64,000 nucleotides of DNA from Streptomyces sp. NBC_01446. GTDB lineage: Bacteria; Actinomycetota; Actinomycetes; Streptomycetales; Streptomycetaceae. This document shows, piece after piece, positions 45,491-54,155 of this stretch. The position numbers and the translations under genes are program-made. The DNA is taken from NCBI RefSeq assembly GCF_026340095.1, contig NZ_JAPEPO010000001.1, positions 62,001 through 126,000 on the forward strand. Reading direction: 5' to 3'. The notes beneath the pieces are model-generated. The model did not search any database. It was not told the origin of the DNA and saw nothing but the letters and a program-made list of their open reading frames with translations. Numbering within the stretch: position 1 is the first letter of the stretch; every line of letters starts with the position of its first letter.

Positions 45491-46882
45491 TTAACTTTTT
45501 GCCGCTTGCCGCTCCCCGGAGTCAGGCGTCGGCTCGTGCGCTGCCTCTGGCGCCGACTCGCGCTCCGACTCCGCCTCCGTGAGCGGCGTCTGCCGGAACG
45601 CGGCGAGGCAGACCGCGCTGACCAGCGCCATCGCGGCGAAGGCACTGGCGACGGGGGTCCATGAGTTCCCGGCGGCGCTGAACAGCCAGGTGGCCGCCGC
45701 CGGGGCCAGCGTGCCGATGAGCCCCGCCGTCTGGAAGCTCATGGAGAGGCCCGTGTAGCGCACCCGGGGAGGGAACCAGCCGGATATGAGCGTGCCGATC
45801 GAGGCGTACGCGACGGTGCTGGCGAGCATCGGCAGGCACATCGCGAGCCAGAGTCCGGGCACGGAACGGGTGTCGGCGAGCCAGAACATCGGGAAGGCCA
45901 CGACGAGGTGCAGCAGGATGCCGGTCAGCGTCACCCGGCGCAGCCCGAGGCGGTCGGCGACCAGCGCGGCCAGCGGGGTGCACACGATGACGACGACGGA
46001 GGCGGCCGTGCCGGCACCCGCCACCTGCGAGTCGGTGAAGCCGAGTTCGGTGACGGCATAGGTCGACATGAAGGTGACGACCACGTAGTAGCCGCCGACG
46101 GTGATGAGGAAGGCACCGGAGGCGAGCAGCCAGGTCTTCCATGCGTCGCGGACGACGGCGACGAACGGTGCGGCCTGCTTCTCCTCGGCGGCCTCGGCCC
46201 GGCGCGCCGCCTCGAACTCGGGCGACTCCTCCATGGAGCTGCGGATCACGAGGCCGACCAGCACCAGGACGGCGGACAGCAGGAACGGCAGGCGCCAGGC
46301 CCAGCCGACGAGCGCGTCGTGGCCCGCCAGTGCCGCCAGGGCGAAGACGCCGGTCGACATGAAGTAGCCGACCCCGTCGCCGACTTGGGGGAAGGAGCCG
46401 AAGAACGCCCGGCGCCGGGGCGGGGCGTGCTCGACGGCGAACAGTACGGCGCCGCCCCACTCGCCGCCGACCGCGAGCGACTGGACCATGCGGATGAGGA
46501 CGAGCAGGAGTGGCGCGGCGACGCCGATGGAGGCGTAGCCCGGGAGCAGGCCGATACAGAAGGTGGCGCCGCCCATGAGGGTCATGGACCAGATCAGGGC
46601 GTGCTTACGGCCGTAGCGGTCGCCGATGTGCCCGAACACGACCGCGCCGAGCGGGCGTCCGAGGGATCCCACGAAGAGCGTCGCGAACGACATGAGCGTG
46701 CCGAGTGCCCGGTTCATCTCGGGGAAGAACAGCTCGGGGAAGACGAGCGCGGCGGCGGTGGCGTAGATGCCGAAGTCGTACCACTCGACGCTGGTGCCGA
46801 TCATCGAGGCCCCGGCGACCTTCCACGGCCCGGATCGGCGCCGTGCTCCCGGGTCCGTAGCGCCACCTGCGACTGTGCTCAT
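45491..46882 (-). CDS. MFS transporter, MHS (metabolite:H+ symporter) family
   Basis: A 463-residue, twelve-helix transporter. MHS-family features are GTSVEWYDFGIYATAAALVF in TM1, LGRPLGAVVFGHIGDRYGRKHAL in loop 2-3, VGGEWGGAVL and the ESPEF central-loop motif. Members import carboxylates such as shikimate, citrate, proline/betaine. ATG 46882 has AAGGAG about 8 nt upstream. The TGGGT-N9-ACCCA operator lies 25 nt upstream of the start, so the divergent GntR regulator probably represses it. Confidence 0.93.
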   Translation of the reverse strand: MSTVAGGATDPGARRRSGPWKVAGASMIGTSVEWYDFGIYATAAALVFPELFFPEMNRALGTLMSFATLFVGSLGRPLGAVVFGHIGDRYGRKHALIWSMTLMGGATFCIGLLPGYASIGVAAPLLLVLIRMVQSLAVGGEWGGAVLFAVEHAPPRRRAFFGSFPQVGDGVGYFMSTGVFALAALAGHDALVGWAWRLPFLLSAVLVLVGLVIRSSMEESPEFEAARRAEAAEEKQAAPFVAVVRDAWKTWLLASGAFLITVGGYYVVVTFMSTYAVTELGFTDSQVAGAGTAASVVVIVCTPLAALVADRLGLRRVTLTGILLHLVVAFPMFWLADTRSVPGLWLAMCLPMLASTVAYASIGTLISGWFPPRVRYTGLSMSFQTAGLIGTLAPAAATWLFSAAGNSWTPVASAFAAMALVSAVCLAAFRQTPLTEAESERESAPEAAHEPTPDSGERQAAKS

Positions 46883-46907
46883 GTGTGTACTCCTTCACGA
46901 CCAACGA

Positions 46908-46928
46908 TTGGGTTCGCAATGGACCCAA
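46908..46928. promoter_or_regulatory. Operator TTGGGT-N9-ACCCAA, copy 1
   Basis: Inverted repeat in the MFS/GntR divergent region, just upstream of the MFS ribosome-binding site. The same TGGGT-N9-ACCCA occurs before the decarboxylase gene. Confidence 0.75.
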
Positions 46929-47050
46929 AAACGTGGGGGCGACGCTAAGGCGCTCATCAGGGGCTGTCAATAGGGTTCGCGCCAAGTCCAATATCATGGC
47001 CATCCGGGGCATGACGGGACGCGCGTGACCCGCGAGCTGGGAGAGGGCCC

Positions 47051-47812
47051 GTGAGCAACAGCGAGAGTCGTGACGAATGGACGACCGGAACGCGCCAGGC
47101 GGCGTCGCACGCCGTGGTGGCCGAGGCGCTCCGGCAGCGCATCGCGCTCGGCGGTTTCGGGCCCGGCGACCGGCTGCCCACCGAGCGGGAGCTGTCCGCC
47201 GCCTTCGGGGTGGGGCGCAACACCGTCAGGCAGGCGGTGCGCGAGCTGGCCGACGAAGGCCTGGTCACGACCACATTGGGCCGCAACGGCGGCACCCGCG
47301 TGGCGCCCAGCCGGCCCGGCAGGGACGGTTCACGGGCCGCGATCACCGCGACGATCCGGGCCTCGCTGCGCGACTACATGGAGTACCGGCTCGCGATCGA
47401 GCCCTACGCGGCGCGCCTCGCCGCCGAGCGCGGGGCGGGCGCGGCCCGCCGCGAACTGGTGGCGATGCTCGCCACCGACGTCGCCGACCTCGGCGAGTAC
47501 CACCGCTGCGACACCGCGTTCCACCTCGGCATCGCGACCGCCGGCGGCAACGAGGTGCTCGCGGAGGCGGTGACGCGGGCCCGCGCCGAGATGTTCGTGG
47601 GCGGCAACGCGCTGTGGCTCGGCTCCGACTGGAGCCGTGTGTATCCGGCGGAGCGGGACTTCGGCTCCGCGTTCCGGGAGGAACACGAGGCCATCGCGCT
47701 CGCCGTACTGTCCGGCGACGGGGACGCGGCCGAGGCGCGGATGCGGGAGCACCTGCACGACTCGCACCGCCAATTCCTGGCGCTGCTCGACCAGTTCGCC
47801 GGGCAGGACTGA
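47051..47812 (+). CDS. GntR-family regulator, FCD/FadR type
   Basis: A 253-residue regulator. Winged helix (about 20-85): ALRQRIALGGFGPGDRLPTERELSAAFGVGRNTVRQAVRELADEGLV. FCD domain (about 105-245) with ETRLAIEPYAARLA-like helix, HRCDTAFHLGIATAGGN and EEHEAIALAVLSGD. GTG 47051 with GAGAGGG upstream. Both the divergent MFS gene and the downstream decarboxylase gene have TGGGT-N9-ACCCA sites, so this protein probably governs a two-gene catabolic regulon. Confidence 0.92.
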   Translation: MSNSESRDEWTTGTRQAASHAVVAEALRQRIALGGFGPGDRLPTERELSAAFGVGRNTVRQAVRELADEGLVTTTLGRNGGTRVAPSRPGRDGSRAAITATIRASLRDYMEYRLAIEPYAARLAAERGAGAARRELVAMLATDVADLGEYHRCDTAFHLGIATAGGNEVLAEAVTRARAEMFVGGNALWLGSDWSRVYPAERDFGSAFREEHEAIALAVLSGDGDAAEARMREHLHDSHRQFLALLDQFAGQD

Positions 47813-47911
47813 CCCCGGCGCGCTCCCGCGCCCCACACGGGCGGGCCCGGCACCCGTTCTCCGGGCGCCCGTCGATTGACGCGCGCCCCTGGCGACGCCT
47901 ACTCTGCGAAA

Positions 47912-47930
47912 TGGGTCCAGCTGAGACCCA
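47912..47930. promoter_or_regulatory. Operator TGGGT-N9-ACCCA, copy 2
   Basis: Same arms and spacing as the MFS-region operator, 38 nt upstream of the decarboxylase GTG and before its AGGAGA ribosome-binding site. Confidence 0.75.
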
Positions 47931-47968
47931 AAAAGCTATTCCGCAGCGCGCGACAGGAGAGACGCCCC

Positions 47969-49345
47969 GTGCACTCTTACGACGAGGACCTCACTCAGCA
48001 GGTCATGGACCACCTGCTGCACCGACTCCGGCTCGACCCGCCGCCGCTCGGCCGCCTCGGCGACCACCAGGAACTGACCCTGGCGCTCAAGGACGCGATC
48101 GGACGCGCCCCGCAGCCCCCCGCCGACGTGCTGCGCACCTACACCGATTCCCTTGAGCCCACGGTCGTCTCGTGCGACCACCCCGCCTTCCTCGCGTTCA
48201 TACCCGGCGCTCCCACGAAGGCCGCCGCGCTCTTCGACATGGTGCTCTCGGCGTCCTCGCTGCACGGCGTCTCCTGGCTGGAGGCGTCCGGCGCGGTCGC
48301 GGCGGAGAACCAGGTGCTGCGGCTGTTCGCCGACCTGGCCGGGCTGCCCGCGGCCGCCGGCGGCTGCTTCGTGAGCGGCGGCTCCGCCGGCAACCTCTCC
48401 GCACTCGTCGTCGCCCGGGACACCGGCCGCCACCGCCGCGGCCTGGACGAGCGCGCTCCGGTCCGCATCGCGGTCAGCGACCAGGTCCACTCCTCGGTCG
48501 GCAACACGCTGCGCATCCTCGGCGTCGAGCCCCTCGTCGTACCCACCTCCGACCACCGCCTCACGGGCGAAGCCCTGCGCGCCGCGCTGGACGCCGCCGA
48601 GCGGGACGGCGGCGCGCCCGTCGTCGCCGCCGTGGCGACCGCGGGCACCACCAACGCCGGCATCATCGACGACCTCGAGGGTGTCGCCGAGCAGACCCGC
48701 GCCCGTGACCTGTGGCTGCACATCGACGCCGCGTACGGCGGCGCGGCACTGTTCGTACCGGAGCTGCGCGAGCGGCTGCGCGGCATCGAGCACGCCGACT
48801 CACTCGTCGTCGACCCGCACAAGTGGATGTTCGCGCCCTTCGACTGCGGCGCACTGCTCTACCGCGACCCGAAGCTGGCCCGCGCGGTCCACACCCAGGA
48901 CGCCTCGTATCTCGACGCCATCCACGGGGCGGACGGCGCCGACGACGAGACCGAGTGGAACCCGAGCGACTACGCGTACCACCTCACGCGCCGCCCCCGC
49001 GGTCTGCCGCTGTGGTTCTCGCTGGCCGTGCACGGCACCGACGCCTACCGCGACGCCGTCGCCCGGGGCGCCGACATCGCCCGCCGCACCGCCCGCCTCG
49101 TCGAGCGGACCGAGGGTCTGGAGCTGCTGCGGGAGCCCGAGTTGACGGTGGTCCTCGTGCGCCGCACTGGCTGGCAGCCGGAGGACTACTACGCCTGGTC
49201 CAGGAGGCTGCTCGCCTCGGGTACCGCCTTCGTCACCCCGAGTGTCTGGGAGGGCGAGACGGTCGCCCGCCTCGCCTTCCTCCACCCCGACATCACCGAG
49301 GAGACCGTCCGCGCCATCCTCGACTCGCTCGTCGACGAGGGGTAG
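47969..49345 (+). CDS. PLP-dependent group II amino-acid decarboxylase
   Basis: A 458-residue fold-type I PLP enzyme related to aromatic-L-amino-acid, glutamate and aspartate decarboxylases. Motifs are FVSGGSAGNLSALVVAR, VATAGTTNAGIIDDL, LHIDAAYGGAALF (PLP-binding Asp) and SLVVDPHKWMF with the Schiff-base Lys at 285. GTG 47969 has AGGAGA about 9 nt upstream. It may decarboxylate an amino acid imported by the MHS transporter; both share the same operator. The exact substrate is not visible. Confidence 0.9.
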   Translation: MHSYDEDLTQQVMDHLLHRLRLDPPPLGRLGDHQELTLALKDAIGRAPQPPADVLRTYTDSLEPTVVSCDHPAFLAFIPGAPTKAAALFDMVLSASSLHGVSWLEASGAVAAENQVLRLFADLAGLPAAAGGCFVSGGSAGNLSALVVARDTGRHRRGLDERAPVRIAVSDQVHSSVGNTLRILGVEPLVVPTSDHRLTGEALRAALDAAERDGGAPVVAAVATAGTTNAGIIDDLEGVAEQTRARDLWLHIDAAYGGAALFVPELRERLRGIEHADSLVVDPHKWMFAPFDCGALLYRDPKLARAVHTQDASYLDAIHGADGADDETEWNPSDYAYHLTRRPRGLPLWFSLAVHGTDAYRDAVARGADIARRTARLVERTEGLELLREPELTVVLVRRTGWQPEDYYAWSRRLLASGTAFVTPSVWEGETVARLAFLHPDITEETVRAILDSLVDEG

Positions 49346-49419
49346 TTCGAACGCGAGGCCGCACGGCGGCGGAGCGCGTCACCGTGCCGTACAGGGGTCG
49401 GCACGTGGACAGCGACGCG

Positions 49420-50985
49420 TCACCCCGCCGGCGTCGCCGCCTCGACCGGCTCCTTGCCGATGCGGCTGCGGGCCGCGCGGACCGTGGACGCCGGAGTGGG
49501 GGCCAGCGTCCGGTGCAGATTGGTGCGCATGGTCGACGCTGCGTCGAGCACGTAGTTCTGCCGGACCCTCCACGGGCTGCGGTCGCCCTGCCGGGGGAAC
49601 GCGTCGATGGAGCGCTTCACGTATCCGGAGGCGAGGTCGAGCAGCGGGCGCTCGTTCAGGGCGCCCGTCGGCCTCGGCTCCACCGCCGCGTAGTCGTGGC
49701 GGCGCATGTGGTTGAGCACCTTGCACACCAGGCGGGACGTGAGGTCGGCGCGCAGCGTCCAGGAGGCGTTGGTGTAACCGATGCACACCGCGAAGTTGGG
49801 GACGCCGGTCATCATCGCGCCGCGCCACACGAACTGCCGGTTCAGGGGGACGGGTTCACCGTCGACACGTGGCGCGATGCCGCCGAAGGCGAGGAGCTTG
49901 AGTCCGGTCGCGGACACGATGATGTCGGCCTGCACGACGCGCCCCGACTTCAGCCGGATGCCTTCGGGGACGAAGCGGTCGATGTGGTCGGTGACGATGT
50001 CCGCGTCGCCCGACCTGAGGACCTTGAACAGGTCCGCGTCGGGCACCGCGCACAGCCGCTGGTCCCACGGGTCGTACGACGGTGTGAGGTGCTCGTCGAC
50101 CAGCCGGTCGTCCTTGAGGATGCGCTTGTTGAGCCCGGTGAGCACGCGCCGTGCCACCTTCGGGCTGCGCCGGCAGAACTGGTAGACGCCGATGGTGAAC
50201 AGGATGTTCTTGCTGCGCACCACCCGGTGGGCCGCTCCCGCGGGCAGGGCGGCGCGGAGGCCGTCGGCGAGTCTGTCGCGCGAGGGCAGCGAGCTGATCC
50301 AGGTCGGGGAGCGCTGGAGCATGGTGACGTGGGCGGCGCTCCGCGCCATCGCGGGGACCAGCGTGACGGCGGTGGCGCCGCTGCCGATGACGACGACGCG
50401 CTTGCCCACGTAGTCCAGGTCCTCGGGCCAGAACTGCGGGTGCACGACCGTGCCGGAGAAGGAGTCGGCGCCCTCGAACTCGGGGGTGTGCCCCTTGTCG
50501 TAGTCGTAGTAGCCCGCGCAGGAGTAGAGGAAGTCGCAGGTGATGGTGGACTGCGTGCGGTGGCCGTCCTTGTCGGTGCGCTCCAGCGTCACGGTCCAGC
50601 GCGCCGCCTCCGTGGACCAGTCGGCGGCGAGCACCTTGGTGCCGTAGCGGATCCGGCGGTCGATGCCGAACTCGGCCGCCGTCTCCTTGATGTAGCTCAG
50701 GATCGACCCGCCGTCGGCGAGCACCTTGCGGTCGCGCCAGGGCTTGAAGGGGTAGCCCAGCGTGAACATGTCGGAGTCCGAGCGCACGCCCGGGTAGCGG
50801 AACAGGTCCCAGGTCCCGCCCATGGACTGCCGCGCCTCGACGATCGCGTACGAGCGTTCCGGGCACTCGGTCTGGAGCCGGTACGCGGCGCCGACACCGG
50901 ACAGGCCGGCGCCCACGATCACCACGTCGATGTGCTCGGCCGGGGCCCCGGAGCCGGCGGTGCTGGAGTCTGCGGTGTGCGTCAT
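49420..50985 (-). CDS. Flavin-containing monooxygenase (Baeyer-Villiger/EthA-like)
   Basis: A 521-residue FAD/NADPH monooxygenase. FAD site VVIVGAGLSGVGAAYRLQ near residue 20, the BVMO-like fingerprint FSGTVVHPQFWP, and NADPH site VVVIGSGATAVTL are all present; MGGTWDLFRYPGVRSDSDMF is typical of EthA-like enzymes. ATG 50985 is chosen (MTHTADSS); 24 nt of extra in-frame sequence upstream is unlikely. Oxygenates ketones or thio compounds. Divergent from an AraC regulator 70 bp away, which probably controls it. Confidence 0.92.
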   Translation of the reverse strand: MTHTADSSTAGSGAPAEHIDVVIVGAGLSGVGAAYRLQTECPERSYAIVEARQSMGGTWDLFRYPGVRSDSDMFTLGYPFKPWRDRKVLADGGSILSYIKETAAEFGIDRRIRYGTKVLAADWSTEAARWTVTLERTDKDGHRTQSTITCDFLYSCAGYYDYDKGHTPEFEGADSFSGTVVHPQFWPEDLDYVGKRVVVIGSGATAVTLVPAMARSAAHVTMLQRSPTWISSLPSRDRLADGLRAALPAGAAHRVVRSKNILFTIGVYQFCRRSPKVARRVLTGLNKRILKDDRLVDEHLTPSYDPWDQRLCAVPDADLFKVLRSGDADIVTDHIDRFVPEGIRLKSGRVVQADIIVSATGLKLLAFGGIAPRVDGEPVPLNRQFVWRGAMMTGVPNFAVCIGYTNASWTLRADLTSRLVCKVLNHMRRHDYAAVEPRPTGALNERPLLDLASGYVKRSIDAFPRQGDRSPWRVRQNYVLDAASTMRTNLHRTLAPTPASTVRAARSRIGKEPVEAATPAG

Positions 50986-51055
50986 GTTTCCCAGTGTCGG
51001 GAAGCACACGCCTCAGGAATTGACCTGGGACGACAGATCTTTGACCCTGGACGAC

Positions 51056-52075
51056 ATGTCCGTGATCAGATCGGCGGGGCTGCGCGGCTTTCGCGCCACG
51101 GTGGCGGAGCTCGGCGGTGACGCCGACTCGTACGCCCGGCAGGCCGGTTGCCCACCGGCCGCGCTCGACGTGGACGACCTCCTGGTGCCGGAGGAGGCGA
51201 TGGCGACAGTGCTCGAACTCGCCGCCGCGGACCTCGGCTGCGCCGACCTCGGGCTGCGCATCGCCGCCCGGCAGGACCTGGGCATGCTCGGCGCCCTGGC
51301 CCTCGCCATCCAGAACTCCGACACCCTCGGCGACGCCCTGGAATGCACGACCCGCTACCTCTTCGTCCACGCCCGCTCGGTGCATCTCAGCCTCGAACCC
51401 GATCCGTACGGCACTCCGGGAATGGCCGCGCTGCGCTACGGCGTGCGCGAGGGGGTCGTGGCACCGCCGCAGGGCATCGACCTCTCCCTCGGCTTCATAC
51501 ACCGCGCCATCGGATATCTGGTCGGCCCGTACGGACTGGGCTCCGTGGAACTCCCCCACCCCCTGCTCGCCCCGCTGTCCGTGTACGAGGCCTTCTTCGG
51601 CGTACCCGTCAAGGCCGACCGCCCCGCGGCGCTGCTGCGCGTCCCCGTGAGCCTGGCCAACCGGTCGCTCGGCGGCAGCAACTCACAACTGCGCCACCTC
51701 GCGCTCGCCTACCTCGACGAGCAACTGCCGAAGGAGCCGTCGGACGTCGTGGGCAGCGTCCGGGCCGTCGTCGAGCAGTCGCTCGGCACGTCGTCGCCCG
51801 AGATCGGGGCCGTCGCCGGCCTGCTCAACGTCCATCCGCGGACCCTCCAGCGGCGGCTGCGCGCCTCGGGCACGACGTTCGCCGAGGTCATCGACGAGGA
51901 GCGCCGCACCGCCGCCCACCGCTATCTCACCGGCACCGACCTCCCCCTCGGGCAGGTCGCCCTGCTCCTCGGCCTCTCCGAGCAGTCGGCCCTCAACCGC
52001 TGCTGCCGGCGCTGGTGGGGCGCCACACCCCGCGCCGTACGCCTGGGCCGGCAGGGACAACCGACAGATCAGTGA
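51056..52075 (+). CDS. AraC-family regulator (Arabinose_bd N-domain type)
   Basis: A 339-residue regulator with an N-terminal ligand/dimerisation domain of the OruR/ArgR-like class (about 10-220: AALDVDDLLVPEEAMATVLELAA, LGMLGALALAIQNSDTLGDAL) and a C-terminal double HTH (about 240-335: AVAGLLNVHPRTLQRRLRASGTTFAEVIDEERRTAAHRYL, LLLGLSEQSALNRCCRRWWGATPRAVR). ATG 51056. Divergent neighbour of the flavin monooxygenase, a common pairing in actinomycetes. Confidence 0.92.
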   Translation: MSVIRSAGLRGFRATVAELGGDADSYARQAGCPPAALDVDDLLVPEEAMATVLELAAADLGCADLGLRIAARQDLGMLGALALAIQNSDTLGDALECTTRYLFVHARSVHLSLEPDPYGTPGMAALRYGVREGVVAPPQGIDLSLGFIHRAIGYLVGPYGLGSVELPHPLLAPLSVYEAFFGVPVKADRPAALLRVPVSLANRSLGGSNSQLRHLALAYLDEQLPKEPSDVVGSVRAVVEQSLGTSSPEIGAVAGLLNVHPRTLQRRLRASGTTFAEVIDEERRTAAHRYLTGTDLPLGQVALLLGLSEQSALNRCCRRWWGATPRAVRLGRQGQPTDQ

Positions 52076-52204
52076 GCGGGCCTTGGACCCGACCGCCCGA
52101 CGCGAGCCTTGGGCCGACTGCCCCACTGAGCCACCCACCCTCACTCCGTCCCACTTATGGTGCTTTACGAGGATGGTCCGGCCGTGAGGACGTAGGGAGT
52201 GCGC

Positions 52205-52762
52205 ATGCGGCGTCTCACGTGGGCGCGGGCCGTACTGGCGGTCGCGCTGGGGAGCATCCTCGTCGCCGGGCCGAAGGCACCCGTCGCCCACGCCGAGAGC
52301 CGCCCCGCGGAATGCGGCACGGACGCCTACCCGTGCGCCGGGGTGAACTGGCTGTACGAGTACAACTTCAGCCTCGGGCTACATCCGTTCACCACCCCGC
52401 ACGACGTCCGGTCCCAGCTCACGGACCACTTCTGGCTGTTCCCCGTGGCCGGCAGCGGCTGCCGGGGGGCGGTCCGGCAGGGCGACCGGTGTTCGCTGGT
52501 GGGCGACAATCCCGTGTCCGTCGAGCGCGTGGGGAACACCTACTTCCAGATCACCACGCTGCCGGGACACAGCCTCGGGGACGGTCTCCACATCCGGTTC
52601 TCCTTCTCGCGGACCCTCGGCATGCATTTCATGACCGTGCGCGCCTGGTACGACGAGGCGACGACATGCACCAACGGCTGCGGCATGGTGAGCGGACTGC
52701 TCGCCCTGGCGGTGTGGCAGGTCCTTTCGGACACACTGAAGATCTCGGCGTTCGCCGCGTGA
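52205..52762 (+). CDS. Secreted protein of unknown function
   Basis: A 185-residue protein with a signal peptide (RRLTWARAVLAVALGSILVAG, cleavage near AHA at about residue 30). The mature part has several Cys (about four in ECGTDAYPC, GCRGAVRQGDRC and later CTNGC) suited to disulfides, and aromatic strands such as HFWLFPVAGSGC. No family is recognised. ATG 52205 is behind TAGGGAG; a GTG at 52199 is an alternative. Isolated, followed by a dienelactone hydrolase 51 bp away. Confidence 0.7.
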   Translation: MRRLTWARAVLAVALGSILVAGPKAPVAHAESRPAECGTDAYPCAGVNWLYEYNFSLGLHPFTTPHDVRSQLTDHFWLFPVAGSGCRGAVRQGDRCSLVGDNPVSVERVGNTYFQITTLPGHSLGDGLHIRFSFSRTLGMHFMTVRAWYDEATTCTNGCGMVSGLLALAVWQVLSDTLKISAFAA

Positions 52763-52813
52763 GATCGTGGGCCACGCCCGCTCGTTGCTCACTGGAGTCC
52801 AAGGAGAAGCGTC

Positions 52814-53629
52814 GTGACCGGATCGGCACCGACCTCTGATCTCACCGGCTGGCAGAAGGCACCGTTCACGGGCGCCGGGCTGACCTACGACGTGTACGAG
52901 AAAGGCAGTGGTCCCGGTGTCGTACTGATCCCGGAGATCCCCGGCATCACGCCCGCCGTGCTCGGCCTGGCCGACCATCTGGTGGCGCAGGGGTTCACGG
53001 TCGCGGTCCCGTCCCCGTTCGGCGAGCCGGGCCGCGAGGAGTCCGTCGGCTACGCGCTCAAGGTCGTGGCCCGGCTCTGCGTCGCCTCCGAGTTCCGCGC
53101 CTTCGCCACGAACGCGCGCCGGCCGATCGCGGACTATCTGCGCGCGCTGGCCCGCGATCTCGCGGCGCGCACACCGGGTCCCGGGGTCGGCGTCATCGGC
53201 ATGTGCTTCACCGGAGGCTTCGCGCTCGCGGCCGCGGTGGACGACGTCGTGCTCGCGCCCGTGCTCAGCCAGCCGTCGGTCCCGTTCCCGGTCAGCGGGG
53301 CGCGGCGCGTCGACCCGGGCCTGTCCCGCGCGGAGTTCGACACGGTCGTCACCCGCTCCAAGGAGTCCGGCCTGTGCGTGCTCGGCCTGCGCTTCAGCGA
53401 GGACAAGGCGGTGCCCGAACAGCGGTTCCGCACCCTGCGCGAGCACCTCGGCGACGCGTTCGAGGTCATCGAACTGGACTCGTCCCCGGGCAACGCGGGC
53501 GGCTTCGCCAAGACCGCGCACGCGGTGCTCACCGCCGAGGTGCGCGAGGAGCCGGGCAACCCGGCGCTCGCCGCCCGCGAACGCGTCGTGTCCTTCCTGG
53601 GCGAACAGCTGGTCCCCGAGGGTTCTTAG
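52814..53629 (+). CDS. Dienelactone hydrolase-family protein
   Basis: A 271-residue alpha/beta-hydrolase of the DLH type. VVLIPEIPGITPAVLGLADHLVAQGF is the oxyanion-side start, the nucleophile is Cys131 in GVIGMCFTGGFA, and a late Asp and His lie in the C-terminal third. Using Cys rather than Ser is typical for dienelactone hydrolases. GTG 52814 has AAGGAG about 8 nt upstream. The substrate is unknown; not next to aromatic-ring cleavage genes. Confidence 0.88.
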   Translation: MTGSAPTSDLTGWQKAPFTGAGLTYDVYEKGSGPGVVLIPEIPGITPAVLGLADHLVAQGFTVAVPSPFGEPGREESVGYALKVVARLCVASEFRAFATNARRPIADYLRALARDLAARTPGPGVGVIGMCFTGGFALAAAVDDVVLAPVLSQPSVPFPVSGARRVDPGLSRAEFDTVVTRSKESGLCVLGLRFSEDKAVPEQRFRTLREHLGDAFEVIELDSSPGNAGGFAKTAHAVLTAEVREEPGNPALAARERVVSFLGEQLVPEGS

Positions 53630-53721
53630 ATCCCGGGGCCTGGCGCGGGGCGCAACCTTCCTGCAACGTAGCGGGGAGTTGACTGTGGCCCCGCGACACC
53701 GTCCTACGGAAGGAACCCGCC

Positions 53722-54081
53722 GTGAGTGACGAGGCCCCGCGTGTGGAGCTGACCCCTGCGGCCGCCGATCTGCTGCGTCGGCTGCGTACGGCCCATGGGC
53801 CCCTGATGTTCCATCAGTCCGGCGGGTGCTGCGACGGCAGCGCCCCTATGTGCTACCCGGAGGGCGAGTTCCGTACGGGCGGCAGCGACGTGCGGCTCGC
53901 GTCCCTGACCGTGGAGGGCGTCGCGGAGCCGGTCGCGTTCTGGATGTCGAAGAGCCAGTTCGAGGTGTGGAGCCACACGCGGCTGATCGTCGACGTGGTC
54001 GAGGGCCGCGGCAGCGGCTTCTCCCTGGAAGCGCCCGAAGGAGTACGTTTCCTCATCCGTTCCCGGCTGGTCGACGCCTAG
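53722..54081 (+). CDS. DUF779 protein
   Basis: A 119-residue protein with the DUF779 hallmark MFHQSGGCCDGSAPMCYPEGEF, a Cys-rich loop, followed by FWMSKSQFEVWSHTRLIVDVVEGRG. DUF779 proteins are often encoded near aldehyde dehydrogenases, which are not in this neighbourhood. GTG 53722. Possibly a metal- or thiol-binding assistant protein; not proven. Confidence 0.9.
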   Translation: MSDEAPRVELTPAAADLLRRLRTAHGPLMFHQSGGCCDGSAPMCYPEGEFRTGGSDVRLASLTVEGVAEPVAFWMSKSQFEVWSHTRLIVDVVEGRGSGFSLEAPEGVRFLIRSRLVDA

Positions 54082-54155
54082 CCATCGACGTGCCCCTCCG
54101 CGTCTGGTGAACTCCCTTGTGACAGGGGTGAGTTACGCGGACAGCAGGGGGTCAC

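Noticed and set aside
48712..51120. 802-codon plus-strand open frame over the decarboxylase and monooxygenase
   Set aside because: Overlaps two real genes in another frame or strand and shows no domain.
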